Positions 1 through 9,182 of a stretch of DNA of 64,000 nt are shown one piece after another. Every line of letters starts with the position of its first letter. Position 1 is the stretch's first letter. The position numbers and the translations under genes are program-made. The notes beneath the pieces are model-generated. The model did no database searches, was not told the DNA's origin, and was given only the letters and a program-made list of their open reading frames with translations. Source of the DNA: an uncultured Streptococcus sp. (lineage in GTDB: Bacteria > Bacillota > Bacilli > Lactobacillales > Streptococcaceae). The stretch spans positions 248,001 through 312,000 of the forward strand of contig NZ_CABFMF010000011.1 of the NCBI RefSeq assembly GCF_901875575.1, read 5' to 3'.

Positions 1-753
1 AATCCAGAAAAAGCCAAGGCAGAATTTGCTAAAGCTAAATCAGCCCTACAAGCTGAGGGAGTACAATTCCCAATTCACCTAGATATGCCTGTTGACCAAA
101 CAGCAACTACAAAAGTTCAGCGCGTCCAATCTATGAAACAATCCTTGGAAGCAACTTTAGGAACCGATAATGTCATTATTGATATCCAACAATTGCAAAA
201 AGATGAAGTGCTTAATGTAACTTTATTTGCACAAACTGCTGCCGGTGAGGATTGGGATATTTCTGATAACGTCGGTTGGGGTCCAGACTTTGCCGATCCA
301 TCAACCTACCTTGATATCATCAAACCATCAGTTGGTGAAAGCACTAAAACATATTTAGGATTTGACTCAGGGAAAGATAATGTAGCTGCTAAAAAAGTAG
401 GCCTATATGACTACGAAAAATTGGTTACTGAAGCTGGTGATGAGACTACAGATGTTGCTAAACGATATGATAAATACGCTGCTGCCCAAGCTTGGTTGAC
501 AGATAGTGCCCTAGTCATTCCAACGACATCTCGTACAGGGCGTCCAATCTTGTCTAAAATGGTACCATTTACTTTACCATTCTCTTTCGCAGGTAACAAG
601 GGGACAAGTGATCCGCTCCGATACAAATACCTTGAACTTCAAGACAAGGCTGTCACTACAGATGAATATCAAAAAGCTCAAGATAAATGGATGAAAGAAA
701 AAGAAGAATCCAATAAAAAAGCGCAAGAAGAACTTGCAAAACATGTGAAATAA
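1..753 (+). CDS. Oligopeptide ABC transporter substrate-binding lipoprotein, AliA/AliB type (3' part only)
   Basis: The reading frame is open from base 1 to a TAA at 751-753, so about 250 C-terminal residues are present; signal peptide and lipobox lie outside the window. The protein would bind peptides outside the membrane for the Ami permease. The sequence matches the end of the family-5 solute-binding fold: the stretch DWDISDNVGWGPDFADP followed by STYLDI is typical of AmiA/AliA/AliB, and the lysine-rich tail ending EELAKHVK is typical of pneumococcal AliA and AliB. I cannot decide between the Ali paralogues from this part. It is followed at once by a terminator, so it ends its own transcript. 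The neighbour recD2 is on the opposite strand, not the usual pneumococcal aliA context. Confidence 0.88.
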   Translation, partial: NPEKAKAEFAKAKSALQAEGVQFPIHLDMPVDQTATTKVQRVQSMKQSLEATLGTDNVIIDIQQLQKDEVLNVTLFAQTAAGEDWDISDNVGWGPDFADPSTYLDIIKPSVGESTKTYLGFDSGKDNVAAKKVGLYDYEKLVTEAGDETTDVAKRYDKYAAAQAWLTDSALVIPTTSRTGRPILSKMVPFTLPFSFAGNKGTSDPLRYKYLELQDKAVTTDEYQKAQDKWMKEKEESNKKAQEELAKHVK

Positions 754-756
754 TGA

Positions 757-795
757 AAAAAGGAGTTAGCTCATTTGAGAGCAACTCCTTTTTAT
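757..795 (+). terminator. Rho-independent terminator of the ali gene
   Basis: AAAGGAGTT and its complement AACTCCTTT form a stem around a short loop, followed by a run of T. It begins four bases after the ali stop codon. The A-run on the other side means it may also act on minus-strand transcripts reading out of recD2. Confidence 0.85.
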
Positions 796-851
796 GTCTA
801 TAGAATTTCTAGATTTTATAATAGTGACAGTAATCTTACTCATTAGAAATA

Positions 852-3227
852 TTAGCTAGTGGAAGTCTCAAAAATCTCTTTTAAATCTTCATCTGTTATT
901 CCAATCATAGCTGGAATACTAGACCAGTTTTCCTCGGTAAGGATATAAGATTGTTTGGAATTGATTTGAGTGCTGACTTCAGCAGAGGCTGTGCTTGAGT
1001 TGCTAGAGGTTTCTATTAGATCATTGAAACGTTCGATCAAATAAGTCTTGCGGGCAGTTCCAATGTGTTGGGTTGCATAGTCAAAGGCCTGTAGTTCCCC
1101 TAGCAGTATGAGCTTACTTTTTGCGCGTGTGATAGCTGTGTAGATCAGATTTCGCTCTAGCATACGTTTGCTAGAACTGGTGATGGGAAGGATGACCACT
1201 GGGAATTCACTTCCTTGGGACTTATGAATACTCATGGCATAGGCGAGACGAATCTTGTACCATTCGTTACGGGGATAAGAGACTTCGTTGCCATCAAAAT
1301 CAAGAATAATCTCGTCCTGTTTGGATTCGGTGTATTTTCCAGGAATCAAGTCTGTGATGTATCCTAAATCACCATTAAAGACATTGATTTCCGCATCGTT
1401 GACCAAATGAATAATCTTGTCTCCTTTGCGATAATGACATTGAGGTGCTTCAAAACTGATTTGGTCTTTTTGATGGGGATTGAGGAGATCCTGCATGAGC
1501 TGATTGATGGCATCAATCCCAGCTGTTCCTCTATACATGGGGGCTAGAACTTGAATATCACGAGCAGGGATACCACTTCTTAGGGCTGCAGCTAGGATTT
1601 TCTCAATACTTGCTGGGATATGGCTACTTGCAATTTCAAAATAGGAACGGTCTGCCTTTTTCTGGGTGAAGTCTAAGGGTAGTATCCCCTGTCTGATCTG
1701 GCTAGCTAAGGTTACGATAGTGGATTCTTCACTCTGGCGATAAATTTTCTCCAAGCGGGTCTGGGGGATCAGTGGGATATGGAGTAGGTCAGCTAAGACT
1801 TGACCAGGACTGACGGAAGGTAACTGGTCGCTATCTCCTACGATAAGAATTTTACTATTAGAAGAGATGTTAGAGAAGAGCTGGTTGGCGAGCCACGTAT
1901 CTACCATAGAGAATTCATCTACAATGATAAAGTCAGCGTCCAGATAATCCTCTAGGTGGCTGGTGTCATCATCTCCGGTCATTCCTAAATGACGGTGAAT
2001 AGTAGCACTTGCTAAACCAGTTAGTTCATTCATGCGGCGTGCAGCTCGACCAGTTGGAGCAGCTAGTAGTATGGGTAGGTTACTTTTTTTTCTGAGATCA
2101 AGTCCTTCTAAAAGGGCGTAAACAGCGATAATTCCATTGATAACAGTCGTTTTACCTGTTCCAGGTCCACCTGTTAGGATAAAGACCTTATTTTGAATAG
2201 CATCATAGATAGCTTGCTTTTGGATAGTATCATAGTGAATACCCAATTCTTCTTCGACAGTTGCTATATGTTGTTGAATGGTACCTAAGTCGTGGCTTTT
2301 TTGCTTTCCTTTTTCAAGGATACGCATGAGCTGACTACGGATACCTTCTTCAGCGAAAAAGAGGCTATTATCAAAGATTTTGGTATCAATTTGTTGAACC
2401 TTGTCTTCATCTATGAGAGAAGATAGTTCTTGGGCAACATGACTCGGGTTTAATTCGACTGGACGAGAGGATTCAAGGAGAGTCAGGGTTTGTTCTAGTA
2501 AATCCCTAGCTTCAACATAAGTATCTCCAGTCTCCATAGAAGCCTGGAAAAGGCTATGGATGAGTCCTGCGCGAAAGCGTTCGGGAGCCTGACTTTCAAT
2601 TCCTAATTCCTCTGCTAGTTGGTCTGCGATGGTAAATCCTAAGCCTTTAATATCCTCTACTAGCTGGTAGGGATAGTTTTCAACTACATCTAGTGTTTCT
2701 TCCTTGTAAAAATCCTGAATTTGAAAGGCTAGTTTGTTAGGAATGCCGTATTTGGCAAGTTTAGCCAAGACCATCTCTGTTCCGTAGTTGAGACGGAGAG
2801 TGGAAACAAAGGCTTCACGATTTTTAGCAGAGAGTCCTGAAATACTCTCTAACTTTTTTGGATCTTGCAGAATGTCATCAATGGTATTGTCGCCATAGAT
2901 ATCAACAATTTTTTGAGCTGTCTTCAGACCGATACCCTTAAAGTGACTGCTTGAAAAATAGTTGACCAACCCTTTTTTAGTTGGTTTTGCTCGCTCGTAG
3001 CGACTGATTTGTAATTGTTCGCCGTATTTTGAGTGTTGGACGATTTGCCCCCAAAAAGTATAGTCTTCGCCCTCAATGACATCAGCCATGGTTCCTGTGA
3101 CAATGATTTCAATATTATCAAAATCTTCTGAGTCTGTATCTTCGATTTCTAGGAGAAGGATGCGATAAAAATTACTAGGATTTTCAAAAATAATACGTTC
3201 AATGGTACCTGAAAAATAAACTTCCAT
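852..3227 (-). CDS. recD2: RecD2-type 5'-3' DNA helicase (RecD-like ATPase)
   Basis: 791 residues, the usual length for the stand-alone RecD2 helicases of Firmicutes, which act without RecBC. The N-terminal third holds an OB-like region and helix-hairpin-helix segments (GIGLKTAQKIV near residue 100, and GLGFTIADQLAEELG near 197). Walker A GGPGTGKT is at about residues 353-360, Walker B is VDEFSMVD, and the SF1 motifs GDSDQLPSVSPGQVL and YAMSIHKSQGSEF follow. The acidic serine-rich C-terminal tail looks unstructured. The ATG at 3227-3225 has AAAGGA upstream. It lies downstream of lepB on the same strand but beyond a terminator, so it probably has its own weak promoter in 3228-3318, where I see no consensus one. 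Role in double-strand break or replication repair is inferred from the family. Confidence 0.95.
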   Translation of the reverse strand: MEVYFSGTIERIIFENPSNFYRILLLEIEDTDSEDFDNIEIIVTGTMADVIEGEDYTFWGQIVQHSKYGEQLQISRYERAKPTKKGLVNYFSSSHFKGIGLKTAQKIVDIYGDNTIDDILQDPKKLESISGLSAKNREAFVSTLRLNYGTEMVLAKLAKYGIPNKLAFQIQDFYKEETLDVVENYPYQLVEDIKGLGFTIADQLAEELGIESQAPERFRAGLIHSLFQASMETGDTYVEARDLLEQTLTLLESSRPVELNPSHVAQELSSLIDEDKVQQIDTKIFDNSLFFAEEGIRSQLMRILEKGKQKSHDLGTIQQHIATVEEELGIHYDTIQKQAIYDAIQNKVFILTGGPGTGKTTVINGIIAVYALLEGLDLRKKSNLPILLAAPTGRAARRMNELTGLASATIHRHLGMTGDDDTSHLEDYLDADFIIVDEFSMVDTWLANQLFSNISSNSKILIVGDSDQLPSVSPGQVLADLLHIPLIPQTRLEKIYRQSEESTIVTLASQIRQGILPLDFTQKKADRSYFEIASSHIPASIEKILAAALRSGIPARDIQVLAPMYRGTAGIDAINQLMQDLLNPHQKDQISFEAPQCHYRKGDKIIHLVNDAEINVFNGDLGYITDLIPGKYTESKQDEIILDFDGNEVSYPRNEWYKIRLAYAMSIHKSQGSEFPVVILPITSSSKRMLERNLIYTAITRAKSKLILLGELQAFDYATQHIGTARKTYLIERFNDLIETSSNSSTASAEVSTQINSKQSYILTEENWSSIPAMIGITDEDLKEIFETSTS

Positions 3228-3317
3228 AAAATTCCTTTACATAAATGAGTAAGAGCAGGGTTTGACCTTTCTATTTAGATTGGAAAGGTGTTAGGATTTA
3301 TCTTCTAATTAAATAGA

Positions 3318-3354
3318 AGAAAAAGGCAGAGAGTTATGATTCTCGGCCTTTTAG
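3318..3354 (-). terminator. Terminator after lepB
   Basis: On the minus strand AAAAGGC-CGAGA pairs with TCTCTGCCTTTT and is followed by T residues; the stem begins a few bases after the lepB stop. It separates rnhC-lepB from recD2. Confidence 0.8.
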
Positions 3355-3359
3355 TCGTT

Positions 3360-3974
3360 TTAAAATGTTCCGATACGATTCATCGGCCATAAACGGAATT
3401 TAGCTTCTCCAGTAATATCTTTTGCTTTGAAAGTACCAACATGACGACTATCGCTTGAAACTAAGCGATCATCTCCGAGAAGAAGGTATTCTCCTTCAGG
3501 GACAGTAAAGCTAAAGTTAGTATTGTAGTTAACATCGACTGTGAAGGCTTGAGCTTTTTGAGCGATACTTCTAAAGAAAGTTCCTTTGTCTCCTTCAAAA
3601 CCTGTACCAGAGTATGTACTTTGGAGCTTGTCATCTTTGAAACGTTTGATATAATCAGCTAGGTAGGGTTCATTAGTTTCATTACCATTGACATATAGTT
3701 TATCATTTTGGTAACGGATGGTATCACCTGGGAGTCCAATAACACGCTTCACAATATCTTTATTCCCTTCGTCTTCATGGGCAACCACGATATCAAAACG
3801 GTTAATCGGAAGATGTTTGACAACAAAAAGAACTTCACCATCAGCTAGGGTTGGATCCATAGAATGTCCTTCTACACGGACGTTGCTCCAAAGGAAGAGA
3901 CGGCTTAAAACTAGGAGAGTCATAATCAGGATGATGCCTCCCCATTCTTTTAAAAATCGTTTAAATAATTTCAT
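3360..3974 (-). CDS. lepB: Type I signal peptidase
   Basis: 204 residues. Cleaves signal peptides from secreted proteins on the outer face of the membrane. One N-terminal membrane segment (about residues 13-29) is followed by the catalytic serine box EGHSMDPTL with Ser38, and the catalytic lysine Lys76 is in the box DIVKRVIGLPGD; the C-terminal box GDDRLVSSDSRHVG is also present. The start ATG is three bases after the rnhC stop on the same strand, so the two are co-transcribed. One gene and one membrane anchor is the usual arrangement in streptococci. Confidence 0.96.
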   Translation of the reverse strand: MKLFKRFLKEWGGIILIMTLLVLSRLFLWSNVRVEGHSMDPTLADGEVLFVVKHLPINRFDIVVAHEDEGNKDIVKRVIGLPGDTIRYQNDKLYVNGNETNEPYLADYIKRFKDDKLQSTYSGTGFEGDKGTFFRSIAQKAQAFTVDVNYNTNFSFTVPEGEYLLLGDDRLVSSDSRHVGTFKAKDITGEAKFRLWPMNRIGTF

Positions 3975-3977
3975 AAC

Positions 3978-4859
3978 TTACCTTTCTATGAGTTTTTGTG
4001 CTTTTTCAGTATTTTTAAAGTGCAATTTGGCGCAGAAGTTAAGTCCCTGCATACCATAGGCTTGCAAAATCTGGCTAGCTACCTTATCGGATGCAACTCC
4101 AGCGCCACTAGGGAGTTGGTAGCCTAGTTCATTACCAAGATTTTCAAGATTTTCAAGGAATAAATCACGCGCTATGATAGAAGAAACAGCTACGGCTAAG
4201 TATTTCCCTTCAGCCTTTTCTTCTAAGCTGATAGGATTGCTGAAACGATTGACCTCTTGCATTAAGTACTTGTCGTAATTTTTAGCACTAGTAAAGGCGT
4301 CAATCACTATTTTCTCTGGCTGAACTCCTTTTTGAAGGAGGAGATAGATAGCCTGGTTATGGAGGGCCACTTTGACTGAAACAGCATTGTAGCGTTCTCC
4401 GATGACCTCATTGTACTTGCTTGGTGAGAGTAGTAGTGCTTGATGTTGGATTTTTTTCTTGAGAATTGGAGAAATCTGACGAATTTTTTGATCGGTCAGA
4501 GTTTTAGAATCACCCACACCGAGTTTTCGTAAGAAGTCATGCTGGTCTGGTGTGACAAAGGAAGCTACGACTGCAAGGCCACCGAAGTAGGAACCATTTC
4601 CTACCTCATCAGTTCCAATCAAAGGGAGGTTTTGTCCACACTTTTCCTCTACAACTTGAAAGCCAAAGAAACGAGCATAGTTTTCAGCACCTTCTCCTTG
4701 TAACAAAACCTTTCCAGAAGTATAGATGGAAACCGTTGCCTGAGGAAGTCTTAAGAAATAGCGTATATAGGGATTGTTGCTAGAAGTAATACTGGTTTGA
4801 TTAGTTCTAATAAAAGCTTGAATTTCTTTTTCACTAGGTGTGAGTGTGATACTTGCCAT
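3978..4859 (-). CDS. rnhC: Ribonuclease HIII
   Basis: 293 residues. Degrades RNA in RNA-DNA hybrids. An N-terminal TBP-like substrate-binding domain of about 75 residues precedes the catalytic domain, whose signature GTDEVGNGSYFGG has Asp84 and Glu85; this Asp-Glu pair separates HII/HIII from HI enzymes, and the N-terminal domain makes it HIII rather than HII. Further acidic residues are in GVGDSKTLTD and VIDAFTSAKNY. First gene of an rnhC-lepB unit, diverging from zapA-cvpA with only 86 bases between the start codons. On the minus strand an extended -10 (TGGTACAAT, 4875-4867) lies just upstream, with a poor -35. Confidence 0.95.
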   Translation of the reverse strand: MASITLTPSEKEIQAFIRTNQTSITSSNNPYIRYFLRLPQATVSIYTSGKVLLQGEGAENYARFFGFQVVEEKCGQNLPLIGTDEVGNGSYFGGLAVVASFVTPDQHDFLRKLGVGDSKTLTDQKIRQISPILKKKIQHQALLLSPSKYNEVIGERYNAVSVKVALHNQAIYLLLQKGVQPEKIVIDAFTSAKNYDKYLMQEVNRFSNPISLEEKAEGKYLAVAVSSIIARDLFLENLENLGNELGYQLPSGAGVASDKVASQILQAYGMQGLNFCAKLHFKNTEKAQKLIER

Positions 4860-4899
4860 AGTTTCTATTGTACCATAAAAACGAGAGAATTGGAAAAAA

Positions 4900-4928
4900 C
4901 TGACAAAATTAGCGAATTTTGGTATAAT
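4900..4928 (+). promoter_or_regulatory. Promoter of zapA-cvpA
   Basis: CTGACA (4900-4905), a spacer of exactly 17 bases and a perfect TATAAT (4923-4928). The predicted start of transcription leaves a leader of about ten bases carrying the GAGGTGA ribosome-binding site of zapA. Confidence 0.8.
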
Positions 4929-4945
4929 ATCGTGAGGTGAATTTT

Positions 4946-5248
4946 ATGGCAAATTTAAATCGATTCAAATTTACATTCGGGAAAAAATCATTAACCTTGA
5001 CGAGCGAGCATGAAAACCTTTTTATGGAAGAAATTGCCAAGGTTGCGACTGAAAAATACCAAGCAATTAAAGAGCAAATGCCTAGTGCAGACGATGAAAC
5101 AATAGCTATTTTATTAGCAGTCAACTGCCTATCAACTCAACTCAGCCGCGAAATAGAGTTTGATGATAAGGAACAAGAATTAGAAGATCTCCGTCACAAA
5201 CTCGTGACTTGCAAGCAAGAGCAAAGCAAGATAGAGGATTCTTTATGA
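4946..5248 (+). CDS. zapA: ZapA-family cell division protein
   Basis: 100 residues. ZapA binds FtsZ and bundles its filaments. The protein is small and charged: an N-terminal beta-rich part (NRFKFTFGKKSLTLTSEH) followed by helices, with a likely coiled coil in the last 30 residues (DDKEQELEDLRHKL). The ATG at 4946 is chosen over the GTG at 4937 because GAGGTGA sits five bases upstream. It overlaps cvpA by four bases (ATGA), so the two are translationally coupled. The assignment rests on length, architecture and the conserved position between rnhC and cvpA; similarity to characterised ZapA is low, as usual for the family. Confidence 0.75.
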   Translation: MANLNRFKFTFGKKSLTLTSEHENLFMEEIAKVATEKYQAIKEQMPSADDETIAILLAVNCLSTQLSREIEFDDKEQELEDLRHKLVTCKQEQSKIEDSL

Positions 5249-5793
5249 TTTCACTTCTTCTTCTTTTGATTTTGGCTTGGGGATTTTATATTGGCTATCG
5301 TCGAGGTCTTCTTTTACAGGTTTATTACCTGACTTCAGCCATTATTTCAGCCGCGATTTCAGGGCAATTTTATAAGGTACTTGGAGATCGATTTCACTTA
5401 CTTATACCTTATATAAATCCTCAAGAAGGACAGGGAACTTTTTTCTTTCCTTCGGATCAACTTTTCCAGCTGGATAAGGTATTTTATGCAGGTATCGGCT
5501 ATCTACTTGTATTTGGAATTGTCTACAGCATCAGTCGTTTGATTGGTCTCTTTTTACACCTACTTCCTAGTCAAACATTAGGAGGCAGATGCTTCCAAGT
5601 TGCAGCAGGTATCTTGTCAATGCTTGTGACCTTATTTGTCTTGCAAATGGGATTGACTATACTTGCAACTATTCCTATGGCAGCTATACAAAATCCTCTT
5701 GAAAAAAGTATCGTCGCAAAACATATCATCCAGAGTATCCCTATTACAACGAGTTTACTTAAACAAGTATGGGTGGCAAATTTAATCGGATAA
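5245..5793 (+). CDS. CvpA-family integral membrane protein
   Basis: 182 residues with about four membrane segments (residues 1-18, 25-45, 85-108 and 125-150). The opening ISLLLLLILAWGFYIGYRRG is the characteristic start of CvpA-family proteins, named after an E. coli colicin V production gene; the biochemical role in streptococci is not settled. The start is taken at the ATG overlapping the zapA stop codon, not at the upstream TTG-type start, which would add 12 residues that do not fit the family. Second and last gene of the zapA transcript, followed at once by a terminator. Confidence 0.85.
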   Translation: MISLLLLLILAWGFYIGYRRGLLLQVYYLTSAIISAAISGQFYKVLGDRFHLLIPYINPQEGQGTFFFPSDQLFQLDKVFYAGIGYLLVFGIVYSISRLIGLFLHLLPSQTLGGRCFQVAAGILSMLVTLFVLQMGLTILATIPMAAIQNPLEKSIVAKHIIQSIPITTSLLKQVWVANLIG

Positions 5794-5822
5794 AAAGGGC
5801 AGGAATTTTCCTAGCCCTTTGT
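5792..5822 (+). terminator. Terminator after cvpA
   Basis: AAAGGGC-AGGAA pairs with TTCCT-AGCCCTTT; the stem starts inside the stop codon and is followed by GTTTA. The U-run is short. The remaining 90 bases before mutS2 hold only its promoter region. Confidence 0.75.
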
Positions 5823-5915
5823 TTACAAATTTCACTAAAAAAGTAGAAGGAGAGTTAGGTATTGTAATCATTAATATACAATTCCCCCCTATCTATCAAA
5901 AATAAGGAAATAAAA

Positions 5916-8252
5916 ATGAACAAGAAAATATTAGAAACATTAGAGTTCAGTAAGGTCAAAACCTTATTTGAGCCTCATTTGTTGACCGAACAGGGTTTGG
6001 AGCAACTGAGGGAGTTGGCTCCAACAGGGAAGGTAGATAAAATCAAACAAGCCTTTGCTGAGATGGAGGAAATGCAGGCTCTTTTTGTTGAACAGCCGCA
6101 TTTTACAATTCAAGCAACTAAGGAAATCGCGGGAGTTTGTAAACGGCTAGAGATGGGGGCTAACCTCAATATAGAGGAGTTTTTGCTCTTGAAGCGCGTG
6201 CTTCTCTCTAGCCGAGAGCTGCAAAGTTTTTATGATAATTTAGAAAATGTCAGCTTGCAAGAATTAGCCGTCTGGTTTGAAAAATTGCATGATTTCCCGC
6301 ATTTACAAGGCAATCTGCAAGCCTTTAATGATGCAGGATTTATTGAAAATTTTGCTAGTGAGGAATTGGCTCGTATCCGTCGAAAAATCCATGATAGTGA
6401 AAGTCGGGTTCGGGATGTCTTGCAAGATTTACTGAAGCAAAAAGCACAGATGTTGACAGAAGGCATTGTAGCTAGTAGAAATGGTCGACAGGTCTTGCCG
6501 GTGAAAAACACTTATCGCAACAAGATTGCAGGCGTGGTTCATGATATTTCTGCTAGTGGGAATACCGTTTATATTGAGCCTCGTGAAGTGGTCAAATTGA
6601 GTGAAGAGATTGCTAGTTTAAGAGCAGACGAGCGCTATGAAATGCTTCGAATCCTACAAGAAATTTCTGAACGTGTCCGTCCTCATGCGGCAGAGATTGC
6701 CAATGATGCTTGGATTATTGGTCACCTAGATTTGATTCGCGCCAAGGTTCGTTTTATCCAAGAAATGCAGGCTGTAGTTCCTAAACTTTCAGAGCAAGAA
6801 GAGATTCAATTACTTCAGGTGCGTCATCCTCTCGTTAAAAATGCCGTTGCAAATGATGTTCATTTTGGGCAGGACTTGACAGCTATCGTTATCACAGGTC
6901 CCAATACAGGTGGGAAGACCATCATGCTCAAAACCTTAGGCTTGACTCAGGTCATGGCCCAGTCAGGTTTACCGATTTTAGCGGATAAAGGGAGTCGTGT
7001 TGGTGTTTTTGACCAAATCTTTGCGGATATTGGGGATGAACAATCTATTGAGCAGAGCTTATCCACCTTCTCGAGTCATATGACTAACATTGTCCAGATT
7101 CTTGGACAGGTGAATCAAAACTCACTCTTACTTTTAGACGAGTTGGGGGCGGGAACTGATCCGCAAGAGGGAGCAGCACTTGCTATGGCCATCTTGGAAG
7201 ATCTTCGTCTTCGTCAGGTCAAGACTATGGCGACAACCCACTATCCAGAACTCAAGGCTTATGGTATTGAGACAGCCTTTGTGCAAAATGCAAGCATGGA
7301 GTTTGACACAGCTTCGCTTCGTCCAACTTATCGCTTTATGCAGGGGGTTCCTGGTCGAAGTAATGCCTTTGAGATTGCCAAACGTTTGGGCTTGTCTGAG
7401 GTTATTGTAGGAGATGCTAGCCAACAAGTAAATCAGGACAATGATGTTAACCGGATCATTGAGCAATTAGAAGAGCAGACCTTGGAAAGTCGCAAACGCT
7501 TGGACAATATCCGTGAGGTGGAACAAGAAAACCTCAAGATGAACCGTGCTCTCAAAAAACTCTACAACGAGCTTAATCGTGAAAAGGAAACCGAGCTCAA
7601 CAAAGCGCGTGAGCAGGCTGCTGAAATTGTAGATTTAGCTCTAAGTGAAAGTGATCAGATTCTGAAAAATCTTCACAGTAAATCGCAACTCAAGCCCCAT
7701 GAAATCATTGAGGCTAAGGCTAAGTTGAAAAAATTGGCACCAGAAAAAGTGGATTTATCAAAAAACAAGGTTCTTCAAAAGGCCAAGAAAAAACGGACTC
7801 CTAAAGTTGGAGATGATATCATTGTGCTTAGTTATGGTCAGCGAGGTACCTTGACTAGTCAACTCAAGGACGGTCGTTGGGAAGCTCAAGTCGGTCTGAT
7901 TAAAATGACCTTAGAAGAAAAAGAATTTGACCTAGTTCAGACTCAACAAGAAAAGCCAGTCAAGAAGAAACAAGTCAATGTTGTCAAACGTGCATCTGGT
8001 CGGGGACCACAAGCGAGACTGGATCTCCGTGGTAAGCGTTACGAAGAAGCTATGAATGAACTTGACGCTTTTATAGATCAAGCCCTGCTTAATAATATGG
8101 CTCAGGTTGATATCATCCATGGTATCGGTACAGGTGTCATTCGTGAGGGAGTTACCAAGTATCTACAAAGAAACAAGCATATCAAGAGTTTTGGCTATGC
8201 TCCACAAAATGCGGGAGGTAGTGGTGCAACCATTGTGACCTTTAAAGGATAA
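5916..8252 (+). CDS. mutS2: MutS2 (endonuclease and ribosome-rescue ATPase with Smr domain)
   Basis: 778 residues. A core and lever region with coiled coil is followed by an ABC-type ATPase: Walker A GPNTGGKT at residues 328-335, signature STFSSHM, Walker B LLLLDELGAGTDP and the switch ATTHYPELK. Residues 510-600 are a long charged coiled coil. The last 75 residues are an Smr nuclease domain with LDLRGKRYEEA and HGIGTGVIREG. It lacks the N-terminal mismatch-recognition domain of MutS1. In this family it is linked to suppression of homologous recombination and, in Bacillus, to splitting collided ribosomes. Transcribed alone or with the truncated gene behind it; the nearest terminator downstream is in the riboswitch region. 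Confidence 0.96.
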   Translation: MNKKILETLEFSKVKTLFEPHLLTEQGLEQLRELAPTGKVDKIKQAFAEMEEMQALFVEQPHFTIQATKEIAGVCKRLEMGANLNIEEFLLLKRVLLSSRELQSFYDNLENVSLQELAVWFEKLHDFPHLQGNLQAFNDAGFIENFASEELARIRRKIHDSESRVRDVLQDLLKQKAQMLTEGIVASRNGRQVLPVKNTYRNKIAGVVHDISASGNTVYIEPREVVKLSEEIASLRADERYEMLRILQEISERVRPHAAEIANDAWIIGHLDLIRAKVRFIQEMQAVVPKLSEQEEIQLLQVRHPLVKNAVANDVHFGQDLTAIVITGPNTGGKTIMLKTLGLTQVMAQSGLPILADKGSRVGVFDQIFADIGDEQSIEQSLSTFSSHMTNIVQILGQVNQNSLLLLDELGAGTDPQEGAALAMAILEDLRLRQVKTMATTHYPELKAYGIETAFVQNASMEFDTASLRPTYRFMQGVPGRSNAFEIAKRLGLSEVIVGDASQQVNQDNDVNRIIEQLEEQTLESRKRLDNIREVEQENLKMNRALKKLYNELNREKETELNKAREQAAEIVDLALSESDQILKNLHSKSQLKPHEIIEAKAKLKKLAPEKVDLSKNKVLQKAKKKRTPKVGDDIIVLSYGQRGTLTSQLKDGRWEAQVGLIKMTLEEKEFDLVQTQQEKPVKKKQVNVVKRASGRGPQARLDLRGKRYEEAMNELDAFIDQALLNNMAQVDIIHGIGTGVIREGVTKYLQRNKHIKSFGYAPQNAGGSGATIVTFKG

Positions 8253-8283
8253 CATCAATCTAACTGCTAATGTTTATGCAGGG

Positions 8284-9066
8284 ATGGCAGAACGCAGTCA
8301 AGCCTTTACCTATGCAATGCTTGATATGGATAAAAACGGCATTGATGAATTGATTGTATCTTCGAAAAATGGTAGTGAGGTTTTAGATATTTTTACACTT
8401 AAAGATCAGAAGGTTATTCGCCTCACCAATGCTGAAAATAAAATGCAGATGCTTGGAACACGTTTTAAAGCCTATCTTCTAGAAGATGGAAACCTTTATA
8501 CCCAGTGGAATCCGTTCGCAGGAGACCCACAAATCATTCATACCATTTGGAAGTTGAATAGTAGTGGGGACAAACTAGAGAAGGTTAAAGAAGCTAAGAC
8601 AGAGGATGAAGTCAGTCCTGGTGCTCGAATGAATCTATCCAGTCTGGCTTGGAAATCTGTAACAGAAAAATTTGCGGAATCAGCATCTTCATCAAATCAA
8701 AATACTTCTGGTAAAATGGATATTAATGCCATAAAAAATGGAGATTTTTCTAGTATTGAGGGAAGATGGAGTAGAGGAAATGGTGGACAAGATCTAGTCT
8801 TTAGTAAAAATGGATTAATAGAGCCAGCAGAATTTTATGTAGATATAAATGATGCTGTTTTTAGGGATGGATATATAATTACAAGTTATAAAGCTCCAAC
8901 TATTAGGGCTCAACTGGATATGATTCCTGCAGGTGTTGTGATTCCAACAGTAACTGAACCAAATTATGTGAAAGATGCGTCTGATACCAGTAAAGATCGT
9001 ATGATCATCCATCAAGCACCTCATGCACATGGAAATGCTGAAAGTTTCTACTACAAAGTAAAATAA
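8284..9066 (+). CDS. DUF6287-like protein lacking its N-terminus (probable gene remnant)
   Basis: 260 codons from ATG 8284, but the family-like reading frame is already open right after the mutS2 stop (8254 onward: NINLTANVYAG, then MAERSQAFTYAMLD). There is no signal peptide or lipobox, although such proteins are normally secreted lipoproteins, and no good ribosome-binding site. The first half (MDKNGIDELIVSSKNG, then FTLKDQKVIRLT) resembles streptococcal lipoproteins that read out a calcium-like DxDxNGxDEL motif. After a serine-rich linker near residue 138, the second half (MDINAIKNGDFSSIEGRW) is a DUF6287-type domain. I take it as a 5'-deleted gene whose end was fused to mutS2; the intact downstream frame suggests the deletion is recent or the fragment is still translated by coupling. 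Function unknown. Confidence 0.6.
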   Translation: MAERSQAFTYAMLDMDKNGIDELIVSSKNGSEVLDIFTLKDQKVIRLTNAENKMQMLGTRFKAYLLEDGNLYTQWNPFAGDPQIIHTIWKLNSSGDKLEKVKEAKTEDEVSPGARMNLSSLAWKSVTEKFAESASSSNQNTSGKMDINAIKNGDFSSIEGRWSRGNGGQDLVFSKNGLIEPAEFYVDINDAVFRDGYIITSYKAPTIRAQLDMIPAGVVIPTVTEPNYVKDASDTSKDRMIIHQAPHAHGNAESFYYKVK

Positions 9067-9081
9067 GTTTTCCAAAATACA

Positions 9082-9110
9082 TTGACAAAAACCGACAGTT
9101 TTTGTAAAAT
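9082..9110 (+). promoter_or_regulatory. Promoter of the glycine riboswitch-alsT transcript
   Basis: Perfect TTGACA (9082-9087), 17-base spacer, TAAAAT (9105-9110). It begins 16 bases after the stop of the preceding gene and drives a leader of about 250 bases. Confidence 0.8.
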
Positions 9111-9182
9111 AAGAATCAATTAAATACCAACACCGAATGAAGTTTAATAGAAGTGGGGAATCGTTTGATTTTTCATGACTGT

